Shown here: piece by piece, positions 1-6,083 of the stretch
How positions within the stretch are numbered: the first letter of the stretch is position 1
How the letters are laid out: each line of letters begins with the position of its first letter
NCBI GenBank assembly: GCA_015489295.1
Contig: WGAB01000211.1
Location: 1 to 8,758, forward strand
Source of the DNA: Caldifarciminota bacterium
Lineage (GTDB): Bacteria; WOR-3; Hydrothermia; WGAB01
DNA: 8,758 nucleotides
Direction of reading: 5' to 3'
Notes under the pieces: generated by a model
Database searches by the model: none
What the model was told of the DNA's origin: nothing
The model's input: the letters and a program-made list of their open reading frames with translations, nothing else
Program-made: the position numbers and the translations under genes

Positions 1-1
1 G

Positions 2-259
2 GAGATGGTGGCCGCGGTCCGGGCCTACTTCAAGGACATTGCCGCGGTCCGGAACCACATCGCCAGCATCATGTTCTACGAAAAGGAATCCGACAAGGTG
101 GGGGAGAAGCTCAAACGCCAGATCTTCGGCCGAACCGATCTGCGGCTCAGCCACAAGATGCACCTCCGCACCTTCATCTCCTTTATCCAGGATCTGGCGG
201 ACCGGGCCGAGGATGTGGGCGACCGCCTGTCCATCTATGTGATCAAACGCCTGGTATAG
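2..259 (+). CDS. DUF47/PhoU-like phosphate transport regulator, C-terminal part (5' end outside window)
   Basis: The reading frame is open at the left edge and ends at TAG (257-259), so only about 85 C-terminal residues are visible. The segment is helical and charged, with patterns typical of the last helices of DUF47 (PhoU-like, formerly TIGR00153) proteins: an EKESDKVGEKLKR stretch, and a later FIQDLADRAEDVGDRL stretch. The ES-D and D-AED-GDR spacing is the acidic, metal-binding-like helix signature of PhoU-type folds. Family members are about 210-220 residues, so roughly 60% is missing. DUF47 proteins are commonly encoded next to PiT transporters and are thought to modulate them in the cytoplasm. 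That is the arrangement here: the next ATG starts one base after this stop. The ATG at position 5 is most likely an internal methionine, because the frame stays open to the edge. The family call is fairly secure. The exact regulatory role is inferred from family and context. Confidence 0.85.
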   Translation, partial: EMVAAVRAYFKDIAAVRNHIASIMFYEKESDKVGEKLKRQIFGRTDLRLSHKMHLRTFISFIQDLADRAEDVGDRLSIYVIKRLV

Positions 260-260
260 C

Positions 261-1778
261 ATGGTCTGGTTCTACCTGTCCAGCGGTCTGTTTCTGGGCT
301 GGTCCCTGGGGGCCAACGACGCCGCCAATGTCTTCGGCACCGCCGTGGCCACCCGGATGCTCCGGTTCACCCTCGTGGCCACGGTGGCCGCGGTGTTCGT
401 GATCCTCGGAGCCGTGATCGGGGGCGCCGGCCCGGCCCATACCTACAGCAAACTCGGCGCGGTCAACGCCCTGGGCGGTTCCTTTACCGTGGCTCTGGCG
501 GCCGCCATCACCGTGGCCTGGATGACCCGCATCGGCCTGCCCGTGAGCACCACCCAGGCCATCGTGGGGGCCATCGTGGGCTGGGACCTCTTCGTGGGAT
601 TGCCCATTGACCGCCCCACGCTCCTCAAGATCCTGACCACCTGGGTCGCCTCGCCGGTGCTCACCGCCGCCTTCGCCTATCTGGGGGTGCGGCTGGCCCG
701 GGTCCTGATCTATCGGATTCGGATCCACCTGCTGGACCTGGACCTCTACACCCGGGTGGCCCTGCTGCTGATCGCCGCCTTCGGCGCCTACAGCCTGGGG
801 GCCAACAACATCGCCAATGTCATGGGTGTGTTCGTGGGGTCCAATCCCTTTCCAGAGGTCCGGCTGGGGTCCCTGGTCCATCTCAGCCGGATCCAGGTGC
901 TCTTCCTCGTCGGCGGGCTGGCCATCGCCGTCGGGATCCTCACCTATTCCCACCGGGTGATCCGGACCGTGGGCAACGAGATTATGAAACTCTCGCCCAT
1001 TGACGCGTGGATTGTGGTGGCGGCCGAATCCCTGGTGCTTTTTATGTTCGCATCCCGCAGCCTGCAACACCTGCTCATGCAATTGCACCTGCCCACGATC
1101 CCGCTTGTGCCCGTATCCAGCTCCCAGGCGGTGGTGGGCGGCGTCATCGGCATCGGCTTGGCCAAGGGTGGCGGACGGGCGCTGAACTTCTCCGTGATCC
1201 GCCGAATCGTGTGGGGATGGGTGGTCACCCCCCTTACGGCCGGGGTGCTCTCCTTCTTCGGCCTGTTTTTCATGCAGAATGTGTTCCAGCAGCAGGTGTA
1301 TCGGCCCCTGGTGTACACCCTGGACGCGGCCACCCTGCAGGAACTGCACCGCCTGGGCGTGGCCCCACCGGCCTTAGACAGCCTGGAGGGCCGCACCGTG
1401 GTGGGGGCCCGGGCCTGGCAACAGCAACTCAAGGCGCTGGGCCTTAAAGGCAAGGCCCTGGAAACCGTGCTGGCCTACACCGAGGTGGACAGCCTGCTGG
1501 TGGATTCCGCCCTGGCCCGACAGGCCCTTGCGCCCGATCTGTTTCCACCGGCCTATCTGGAGCCGGTGCTGGCGCTGCACGGCCGCCTGTTCCTGCACCA
1601 CTGGCAACTGGAACGGGCGTTACAACGGCTGAGCCCGGCCTGGCAGCCCCGGGGCCCCGGCCAGGAGGCCTACAACCGGGCCCTCCGGGCCCGGTACCGG
1701 TTGCTCTTTGAAACCTTCCAGATCCAGCGGGTGCGGGACTTCCGGCGCCGCGCCGGCCCCCGTCGGCCCTCGGTATAA
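261..1778 (+). CDS. PiT-family inorganic phosphate transporter with long C-terminal extension
   Basis: This is a 505-residue polytopic membrane protein of the PiT (PF01384) family, which takes up phosphate by symport with Na+ or H+. The internal duplication typical of the family is clear. GANDAAN (residues 17-23) is mirrored by GANNIAN (180-186), and LPVSTTQAIVGAIVG (93-107) is mirrored by VPVSSSQAVVGGVIG (283-297). About ten hydrophobic segments lie between residues 2 and 338. After residue ~345 the chain becomes hydrophilic and probably helical for about 160 residues, ending in an Arg/Pro-rich tail; compact prokaryotic PiT proteins of about 400 residues lack such a region. The start is the ATG one base after the DUF47 stop. 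There is no obvious Shine-Dalgarno sequence, so translational coupling is likely. The adjacent DUF47 gene favours phosphate over sulfate, which some PiT relatives carry. Substrate and coupling ion are inferred. The second repeat has Asn where the first has Asp. Confidence 0.93.
   Translation: MVWFYLSSGLFLGWSLGANDAANVFGTAVATRMLRFTLVATVAAVFVILGAVIGGAGPAHTYSKLGAVNALGGSFTVALAAAITVAWMTRIGLPVSTTQAIVGAIVGWDLFVGLPIDRPTLLKILTTWVASPVLTAAFAYLGVRLARVLIYRIRIHLLDLDLYTRVALLLIAAFGAYSLGANNIANVMGVFVGSNPFPEVRLGSLVHLSRIQVLFLVGGLAIAVGILTYSHRVIRTVGNEIMKLSPIDAWIVVAAESLVLFMFASRSLQHLLMQLHLPTIPLVPVSSSQAVVGGVIGIGLAKGGGRALNFSVIRRIVWGWVVTPLTAGVLSFFGLFFMQNVFQQQVYRPLVYTLDAATLQELHRLGVAPPALDSLEGRTVVGARAWQQQLKALGLKGKALETVLAYTEVDSLLVDSALARQALAPDLFPPAYLEPVLALHGRLFLHHWQLERALQRLSPAWQPRGPGQEAYNRALRARYRLLFETFQIQRVRDFRRRAGPRRPSV
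1742..1756 (+). repeat. Short GC-only inverted repeat at the 3' end of the PiT gene
   Basis: CCGGCG (1742-1747) and CGCCGG (1751-1756) are perfect 6-bp arms around a 3-nt loop, inside the last codons of the transporter. No T-tract follows, so it is not an intrinsic terminator. It sits where a -35 box would be expected for the TATAAT at 1774. It may be a by-product of Arg/Ala/Gly codons in a GC-rich genome. Confidence 0.3.
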
Positions 1779-1779
1779 T
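1774..1779 (+). promoter_or_regulatory. Possible -10 box for the rluD-like gene, overlapping the PiT stop codon
   Basis: A perfect TATAAT hexamer overlaps the TAA stop of the transporter and ends 10 nt before the ATG at 1790. Initiation 6-7 nt downstream would give a leader of only about 3 nt, that is, a nearly leaderless mRNA. This fits the absence of any Shine-Dalgarno sequence before that ATG. No recognisable -35 box is present at 16-18 bp spacing (the region is all G/C), and there is no TGn extension. The match may therefore be chance, since the GTA-TAA codons of the gene end create most of it. Confidence 0.35.
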
Positions 1780-1789
1780 TCCCCCTGTC

Positions 1790-2770
1790 ATGTGGAAACG
1801 GTTTGAGCGGGTGGTGTCGGAAAAGAACGCCCACATGCGCCTGGACCAGTATCTGGTGATCTCGGGCATCGGGCTTACCCGGAGCCAGGTGGACCGCCTG
1901 ATCAAGGAGGGGAAGGTGTGGATCAACGGCCAGCCGGCCCCCAAACCCGGGTACCGCGTGAAGGCGGGCGACCACATCGTGGCGGAATTTGAGGTGCGCG
2001 ACAAACTGGAGATCCGCCCGCAGGAGATCCCGGTGCCCATCCTGTACGAGGACGAGGATGTGGTGGTGATCAACAAGCCGGCGGGCATGGTGGTGCACCC
2101 GGCCAAGGGCAACCTGGACGGCACCCTCATCAATGCCCTGCTGGCCCGCTATCCGGATCTGCCTACCACCTCGGACAAAACCCGGCCCGGCGTCGTGCAC
2201 CGGCTGGACAAGGAAACCTCGGGGGTCATGGTGGTGGCCCTCTCGGACCGGGCGGTGCGGAACCTGGCCCGCCAGATGGCCGAAAAGGTGGCCCGCCGGG
2301 AGTACCTGGCCGTGGTGTGGGGCAACCTGGAACGAAACGAGGGCGTGATCGAGGCGCCCATCGGCCGGCATCCCATCGACCGGAAACGCATGGCCGTAAC
2401 GCCCTTCGCCTCCAAGCCCGCCATCACAGAGTACGAGGTCCTCCAGCGCTTCGGCGACCTGGCCTCCGCGGTGCGGGTTTCGCTGAAAACCGGCCGCACG
2501 CATCAGATCCGGGTGCACTTCGAGTACCTGGGGTACCCGGTGATCGGGGACCCCACCTATGGAGGGCGCGACCCGCGCAAGATCTTTCACCGGGTGCCCT
2601 CGCGGTACCGGGAGCAGGTCAAAGAGATCCTGCAGATCATGCCCCGGCAGGCCCTTCATGCCTGGCGCCTGCGGTTCCGTCATCCCCGCGACGGCTCCTG
2701 GGTGGAGGTGGAGGCCCCGTTGCCCGAGGACCTGCAGCAATTACTTGACTATCTTGGTCGGGTGGCGTAG
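1790..2770 (+). CDS. rluD: RluD/RluC-type 23S rRNA pseudouridine synthase
   Basis: This 326-residue enzyme isomerises specific uridines of 23S rRNA to pseudouridine in the cytoplasm during ribosome assembly. An S4 RNA-binding domain covers about residues 14-75 (MRLDQYL, then LTRSQVDRLIKEGKVWING). The RluA-family catalytic domain follows. Its signature HRLDKETSG is at 138-146, with the catalytic Asp at 140. The TGRTHQIR motif is at 234-241, and HAWRL, near the C-terminus, is at 290-294. Length and the presence of an S4 domain match RluD/RluC and exclude RluA, which lacks S4. RluD is the more likely of the two, but the target positions cannot be read from sequence. The first ATG is chosen because the 15 residues before MRLDQ resemble the short RluD N-terminal strand. 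No Shine-Dalgarno sequence precedes it, and the gene may be leaderless or read through from the transporter 11 nt upstream. Confidence 0.93.
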   Translation: MWKRFERVVSEKNAHMRLDQYLVISGIGLTRSQVDRLIKEGKVWINGQPAPKPGYRVKAGDHIVAEFEVRDKLEIRPQEIPVPILYEDEDVVVINKPAGMVVHPAKGNLDGTLINALLARYPDLPTTSDKTRPGVVHRLDKETSGVMVVALSDRAVRNLARQMAEKVARREYLAVVWGNLERNEGVIEAPIGRHPIDRKRMAVTPFASKPAITEYEVLQRFGDLASAVRVSLKTGRTHQIRVHFEYLGYPVIGDPTYGGRDPRKIFHRVPSRYREQVKEILQIMPRQALHAWRLRFRHPRDGSWVEVEAPLPEDLQQLLDYLGRVA

Positions 2771-2830
2771 GTTAAGGGAGGGGGACGGCGAAACCCTTGA
2801 AATTTCGGCAAACTTTGGGCCTCCGACGGC

Positions 2831-2860
2831 TTGACACCCCCTCGACGACTAAGGTATAAT
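2831..2860 (+). promoter_or_regulatory. Consensus sigma-70-type promoter for the TPR-clpC-bamA-htrA unit
   Basis: TTGACA (2831-2836) and TATAAT (2855-2860) both match the housekeeping consensus perfectly, with an 18-bp spacer. They lie in the only intergenic region longer than 40 nt (2771-2876, 106 nt). Transcription would start near 2867, only about 10 nt before the ATG at 2877. A small palindrome (GAAATTTC, 2799-2806) and a CAAACTTTG (2809-2817) lie upstream of the -35 box and could be operator-like, but that is speculative. No stem-loop with a T-tract is seen for terminating the upstream gene. Confidence 0.8.
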
Positions 2861-2866
2861 TGGGGC

Positions 2867-2871
2867 AGGTG
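2867..2871 (+). promoter_or_regulatory. Ribosome binding site of the TPR gene, at or near the predicted transcript 5' end
   Basis: AGGTG lies 5 nt before the ATG at 2877. Counting from the -10 box, the transcript is predicted to begin at about the first base of this motif. The Shine-Dalgarno sequence would then sit at the extreme 5' end of a roughly 10-nt leader. Confidence 0.5.
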
Positions 2872-2876
2872 AAAAA

Positions 2877-3566
2877 ATGGCACACATCACGAAACAGGAA
2901 CTGAGAAAGGATCCGATCCGCGATTTCCTGATGCGGATCCTGGGGTACTTCACGGAAAAGCCGGAGCGCACCTACTGGGCTCTCGGTGCACTGCTCGTGC
3001 TCGCCGCCATCGTCGTGTTCCAGACCATGAACCGACCGAGGCCGAACCCGGAAAGCCAACTGGCCTACCTGCAGGCCGTCACCCTGCTGGCCACGGGGGA
3101 TACTACCCGGGCAATTCCCCTGTTCCGCAACCTGTCCGAACAGTACGCGGGCACGCCGGAGGGCAAGGCCGCCCTCTACTACCTTGGCACCCACTACCTG
3201 AACTTCGGCGACGAGGACAAGGCCCGCGACTACCTGGAGCAATTCCTCCGCGCCAAGCCCGAGGACCCCTACCTGAAGGGCTTTGCCCTCAACAAGCTGG
3301 GGGATATCGCGCTGGACCAGGGGGATCCGGCCCGGGCCCTCTCGTACTACGAAGAGGCCGAGAAACTGGTGGACTTTCCTTCGTTCCAGGCCCTGCTGAC
3401 CCTGAAAAAGGCCACCGCCCTGAAGGCCCAGGGACGCTACCAGGAGGCCCTGGATCTGCTGAAGCGGTACCGCAAGGCCCATGCCAAAGAACTGGGTACC
3501 TTCGCCCGCTCCTTTACCGAGATGGAACGGGAACTGGAAGGCCTGCTCCTGGCTCAGGGAGCATAA
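2877..3566 (+). CDS. Membrane-anchored TPR protein, YfgM-like
   Basis: This 229-residue protein has a basic, amphipathic N-terminal segment (1-32, KQELRKDPIRDF), one hydrophobic helix (about 33-51), then about 175 residues of tetratricopeptide repeats. Four TPR units can be placed at about 61-94, 97-130, 133-166 and 171-204, with typical G--D-A--Y---- spacing (for example GDPARALSYYEEA and GRYQEALDLLKRY). The positive residues before the helix predict N-in topology with the repeats outside the cytoplasmic membrane. Size and layout match YfgM, an ancillary factor of the SecYEG translocon that works with periplasmic chaperones. TPR repeats diverge quickly, so a generic scaffold role is also possible. 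It follows a strong promoter and lies 27 nt before clpC, in the same unit as bamA and an htrA-like gene. That context fits a role in secretion or envelope protein quality control. The protein fold is secure. The YfgM assignment is moderate. Confidence 0.82.
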   Translation: MAHITKQELRKDPIRDFLMRILGYFTEKPERTYWALGALLVLAAIVVFQTMNRPRPNPESQLAYLQAVTLLATGDTTRAIPLFRNLSEQYAGTPEGKAALYYLGTHYLNFGDEDKARDYLEQFLRAKPEDPYLKGFALNKLGDIALDQGDPARALSYYEEAEKLVDFPSFQALLTLKKATALKAQGRYQEALDLLKRYRKAHAKELGTFARSFTEMERELEGLLLAQGA

Positions 3567-3576
3567 AAACCAGCAC

Positions 3577-3585
3577 GGAGGGAGG
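3577..3585 (+). promoter_or_regulatory. Strong ribosome binding site that fixes the GTG start of clpC
   Basis: GGAGGGAGG ends 8 nt before GTG at 3594. The in-frame codons between the upstream TAA (3564-3566) and this GTG contain no ATG, GTG or TTG. The GTG is therefore the first possible start and agrees with the expected ClpC N-terminus ([14 protein letters not shown]). Confidence 0.85.
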
Positions 3586-3593
3586 CGAAATCT

Positions 3594-6044
3594 GTGTACT
3601 ATAACGAGCGATTCACGGAGCGAGCCAAGCGGGTGCTGTTCCTGGCCCGCGAGGAGGCCCTCCGTTTGTCCCACAACTTTGTGGGCACCGAGCACATCCT
3701 GCTGGGGCTGGCCCGCATCGGCGAAGGCGTCGCTGCCAACGTGCTGGCCAACCTCGGCTTAGACCTCAACGAGTTGCGTCAGGCGGTGGAAGAAATGGTG
3801 CCCCCGGGCAAGCACCGGGTGCCGCCCACCGACCTGCCGCTCAACCCCTCGGCACGCCGGGCCCTCCACTTCGCCATGGAGGAGTCCCGTCGGTTGAACC
3901 ACAACTACATCGGCACCGAACACCTGCTCCTCGGGCTCCTGCGCGAGCGCAAGGGCATGGCCGCCCAGATCCTGGTGGCCCTGGGGATGGACCTGGACGT
4001 GATCATGGAGGAAACCCTCCGGGCCATCGGCGCCCGGGAGCCCGGTGAACAGGGCTCCGGCCGCTCCAAAAAGAACGTGCGCACCCTGGAGCGGTTTTCC
4101 ACCGACCTCACGGCCCTGGCCCGCGAGGGCAAGCTGGACCCGGTCATCGGCCGGGAAAAGGAAATCGAGCGCATGATCGAGATCCTGTCCCGCCGGAAAA
4201 AGAACAACCCCGTGCTCATCGGCGAACCCGGCGTGGGCAAAACCGCCATCGTGGAGGGCCTAGCCCAGCGCATCGTGGAGGGCAAGGTGCCCGAGGTGCT
4301 CATGGACAAGCGTATCCTGGCCCTGGATCTGGCGGCCATCGTGGCCGGCACCAAATACCGGGGCCAGTTTGAGGAACGCCTCAAGGCCATCGTGAACGAG
4401 GCCGCCGAGGCGCCCGAGGTCATCCTCTTCATTGACGAGCTCCACACCGTGGTGGGGGCCGGCGCCGCCGAAGGCGCCATCGACGCCTCCAACATCCTGA
4501 AGCCAGCCCTGGCCCGGGGCCTCATCCGGGTCATCGGTGCCACCACCCTGGAGGAGTACCGCAAGTACATTGAAAAGGACGGTGCCCTGGAACGCCGGTT
4601 CCAGCCCATCATCGTGGAACCGCCCACGGTCCAGGAGACCATCGAGATCCTGAGGGGCCTCAAGGGCAAGTACGAGAGTTTCCACGGCGTCCGGTACACC
4701 GACGAGGCCATCGAGGCGGCAGCCAAGCTCTCGGACCGGTACATCCAGGACCGTCAGTTGCCCGACAAGGCCATCGACGTGCTGGACGAAGCCGGCGCCA
4801 AGGTCAAGCTCTCTTCCCGGGCCACCGACGACGTGCTGGAACGGTACAAGCGGGAACTGGAGCACATCCGTGCTCTCAAGCAGGAGGCCGTTCGGAACCA
4901 GCGGTTCGAGCAGGCCGCCAAGCTCCGCGACCGGGAACAGGACCTGGAGCACCGGATCGCCGAAAAGAAACGCCGGCTTCTGGCCGAGAGCGAAGCCCTG
5001 CAGGTGACCGCCGACCATGTGGCCCAGGTGGTGTCCCGCTGGACCGGCATCCCCCTGGTGCGGGTGGGCGAGAACGAGCAGGCCCGCCTGATCCACATGG
5101 AAGAGGAGCTCAAAAAGCGCATCGTGGGCCAGGACGAGGCCATCCAGGCTCTGGCCCGGGCCATCCGCCGGTCGCGGGCTGGCATCAAGGATCCGCGGCG
5201 GCCCATCGGCTCCTTCATCTTCCTGGGCCCCACCGGCGTGGGCAAAACCGAAACCGCCAAGGCCCTGGCCGAGTTTCTGTTCGGCGACGAGGACGCCCTC
5301 ATTGAGCTGGATATGTCCGAGTACATGGAGCGGTTCAATGTGTCGCGGCTCATCGGCGCACCGCCTGGCTATGTGGGCTACGAAGAGGGCGGCCAGCTCA
5401 CCGAACGGGTCCGGCGGAAACCGTACTCCGTGGTGCTCTTCGACGAGTTTGAAAAGGCCCACCCCGATGTGTTCCACATCCTGCTCCAGATCCTGGAAGA
5501 AGGGGTGCTGACGGACTCCTACGGCCGCAAGGTCAGCTTCCGGAACACCGTGATCATCCTCACCTCCAACATCGGTACCCGGGAGATCAAGAAGTCGCAG
5601 TCGCTGGGCTTCAAGACCTCGGACAAGGAACTGGATTTCCGGCAGATCCAGGCCCTGCTGCGCGGCGAGCTCAAGAAGATCGTGCCGCCGGAGTTCCTGA
5701 ACCGCATCGACGAGATCATCATCTTCCGGCCCCTGGAACTCGCCGACATCGAGAAGATCGTGGACATCCTGGTGGGCAACCTGCAAAAACGCCTGTACGA
5801 CAAGAACATCACCCTGCGCCTGACCCCCGAGGCCCGGCGGTTCCTGGCCGAAAAGGGCTATGATCCGGAGTTCGGCGCCCGGCCGCTGCGGCGGGTGATC
5901 CGAAAGTACATCGAAGAGCCCCTGTCCGAAGCCCTCCTCAAGGGCGAGGTCCGGGAGGGCAACCGGGTGGTGGTGGCCCGACAGGATGACCAGCTCAAGC
6001 TGGAGGTGGAAGACCTCCTGGCCGAGACCACGGGAGGGCTGTAA
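3594..6044 (+). CDS. clpC: ClpC-type AAA+ unfoldase, partner of ClpP
   Basis: This 816-residue Hsp100 unfoldase threads substrates into ClpP in the cytoplasm. Two Clp-N repeats occupy about residues 3-145, each with a GTEH-LLGL motif (31-39, 107-115). The first AAA+ module has Walker A GEPGVGKT (210-217), Walker B FIDE (279-282) and the LERRF arginines (334-335). A short coiled middle domain with a UVR-like segment (about 418-460) is the mark of ClpC, as opposed to ClpA (none) or ClpB (long). The second AAA+ module has Walker A GPTGVGKT (545-552), the pore loop GYVGYEEGG (592-600), Walker B LFDE (615-618), FLNRID (701-706) and sensor-2 GARP (761-764). An LGF tripeptide (671-673) sits where the ClpP-docking loop lies, so it probably acts with a ClpP encoded elsewhere. 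All key ATPase residues are intact. The length matches ClpC (about 810-850). It starts with GTG behind a strong ribosome binding site and lies 39 nt before bamA. Confidence 0.96.
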   Translation: MYYNERFTERAKRVLFLAREEALRLSHNFVGTEHILLGLARIGEGVAANVLANLGLDLNELRQAVEEMVPPGKHRVPPTDLPLNPSARRALHFAMEESRRLNHNYIGTEHLLLGLLRERKGMAAQILVALGMDLDVIMEETLRAIGAREPGEQGSGRSKKNVRTLERFSTDLTALAREGKLDPVIGREKEIERMIEILSRRKKNNPVLIGEPGVGKTAIVEGLAQRIVEGKVPEVLMDKRILALDLAAIVAGTKYRGQFEERLKAIVNEAAEAPEVILFIDELHTVVGAGAAEGAIDASNILKPALARGLIRVIGATTLEEYRKYIEKDGALERRFQPIIVEPPTVQETIEILRGLKGKYESFHGVRYTDEAIEAAAKLSDRYIQDRQLPDKAIDVLDEAGAKVKLSSRATDDVLERYKRELEHIRALKQEAVRNQRFEQAAKLRDREQDLEHRIAEKKRRLLAESEALQVTADHVAQVVSRWTGIPLVRVGENEQARLIHMEEELKKRIVGQDEAIQALARAIRRSRAGIKDPRRPIGSFIFLGPTGVGKTETAKALAEFLFGDEDALIELDMSEYMERFNVSRLIGAPPGYVGYEEGGQLTERVRRKPYSVVLFDEFEKAHPDVFHILLQILEEGVLTDSYGRKVSFRNTVIILTSNIGTREIKKSQSLGFKTSDKELDFRQIQALLRGELKKIVPPEFLNRIDEIIIFRPLELADIEKIVDILVGNLQKRLYDKNITLRLTPEARRFLAEKGYDPEFGARPLRRVIRKYIEEPLSEALLKGEVREGNRVVVARQDDQLKLEVEDLLAETTGGL

Positions 6045-6070
6045 CATCCCCCACAACCGCGCAAAATCCG

Positions 6071-6077
6071 GGAAGGG
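6071..6077 (+). promoter_or_regulatory. Ribosome binding site of bamA
   Basis: GGAAGGG ends 6 nt before the ATG at 6084. The 13 in-frame codons back to the clpC stop hold no ATG, GTG or TTG, so this is the earliest possible start. The short gap contains no hairpin or promoter-like sequence that I can see. Confidence 0.6.
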
Positions 6078-6083
6078 ACGGCC

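Noticed and set aside
243..1349. Minus-strand open frame of 368 codons opposite the PiT gene
   Set aside because: It has the same codon-aligned antisense register as above. Its composition is low-complexity (Gly, His, Gln, Asp, Pro) with no domain.
1646..1662. CCCCGGGGCCCCGG run in the PiT extension as a terminator or regulatory hairpin
   Set aside because: It is made of overlapping short self-complementary GC blocks within Pro-Arg-Gly-Pro-Gly codons, has no T-tract, and is well inside the gene.
1670..2740. Minus-strand open frame of 356 codons opposite rluD and the end of the PiT gene
   Set aside because: It is codon-aligned with rluD and is explained by the rarity of TTA, CTA and TCA codons. 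There is no ribosome site or recognisable protein.
2317..2748. Plus-strand out-of-frame open frame inside rluD (143 codons), and similar ones inside the PiT (1007-1447) and bamA (7637-8212) genes
   Set aside because: These are frame shadows rich in Ala, Gly, Pro and Arg within strongly conserved genes. None has family resemblance.
3596..3606. TACTATAAC at the start of clpC as a -10 box
   Set aside because: It lies inside the coding start (Tyr-Tyr-Asn codons), has no -35 partner, and would begin transcription within the gene.
2772..3695. Minus-strand open frame of 307 codons opposite the TPR gene
   Set aside because: It is codon-aligned with the TPR gene and covers the strong plus-strand promoter. 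It shows no domain signature.
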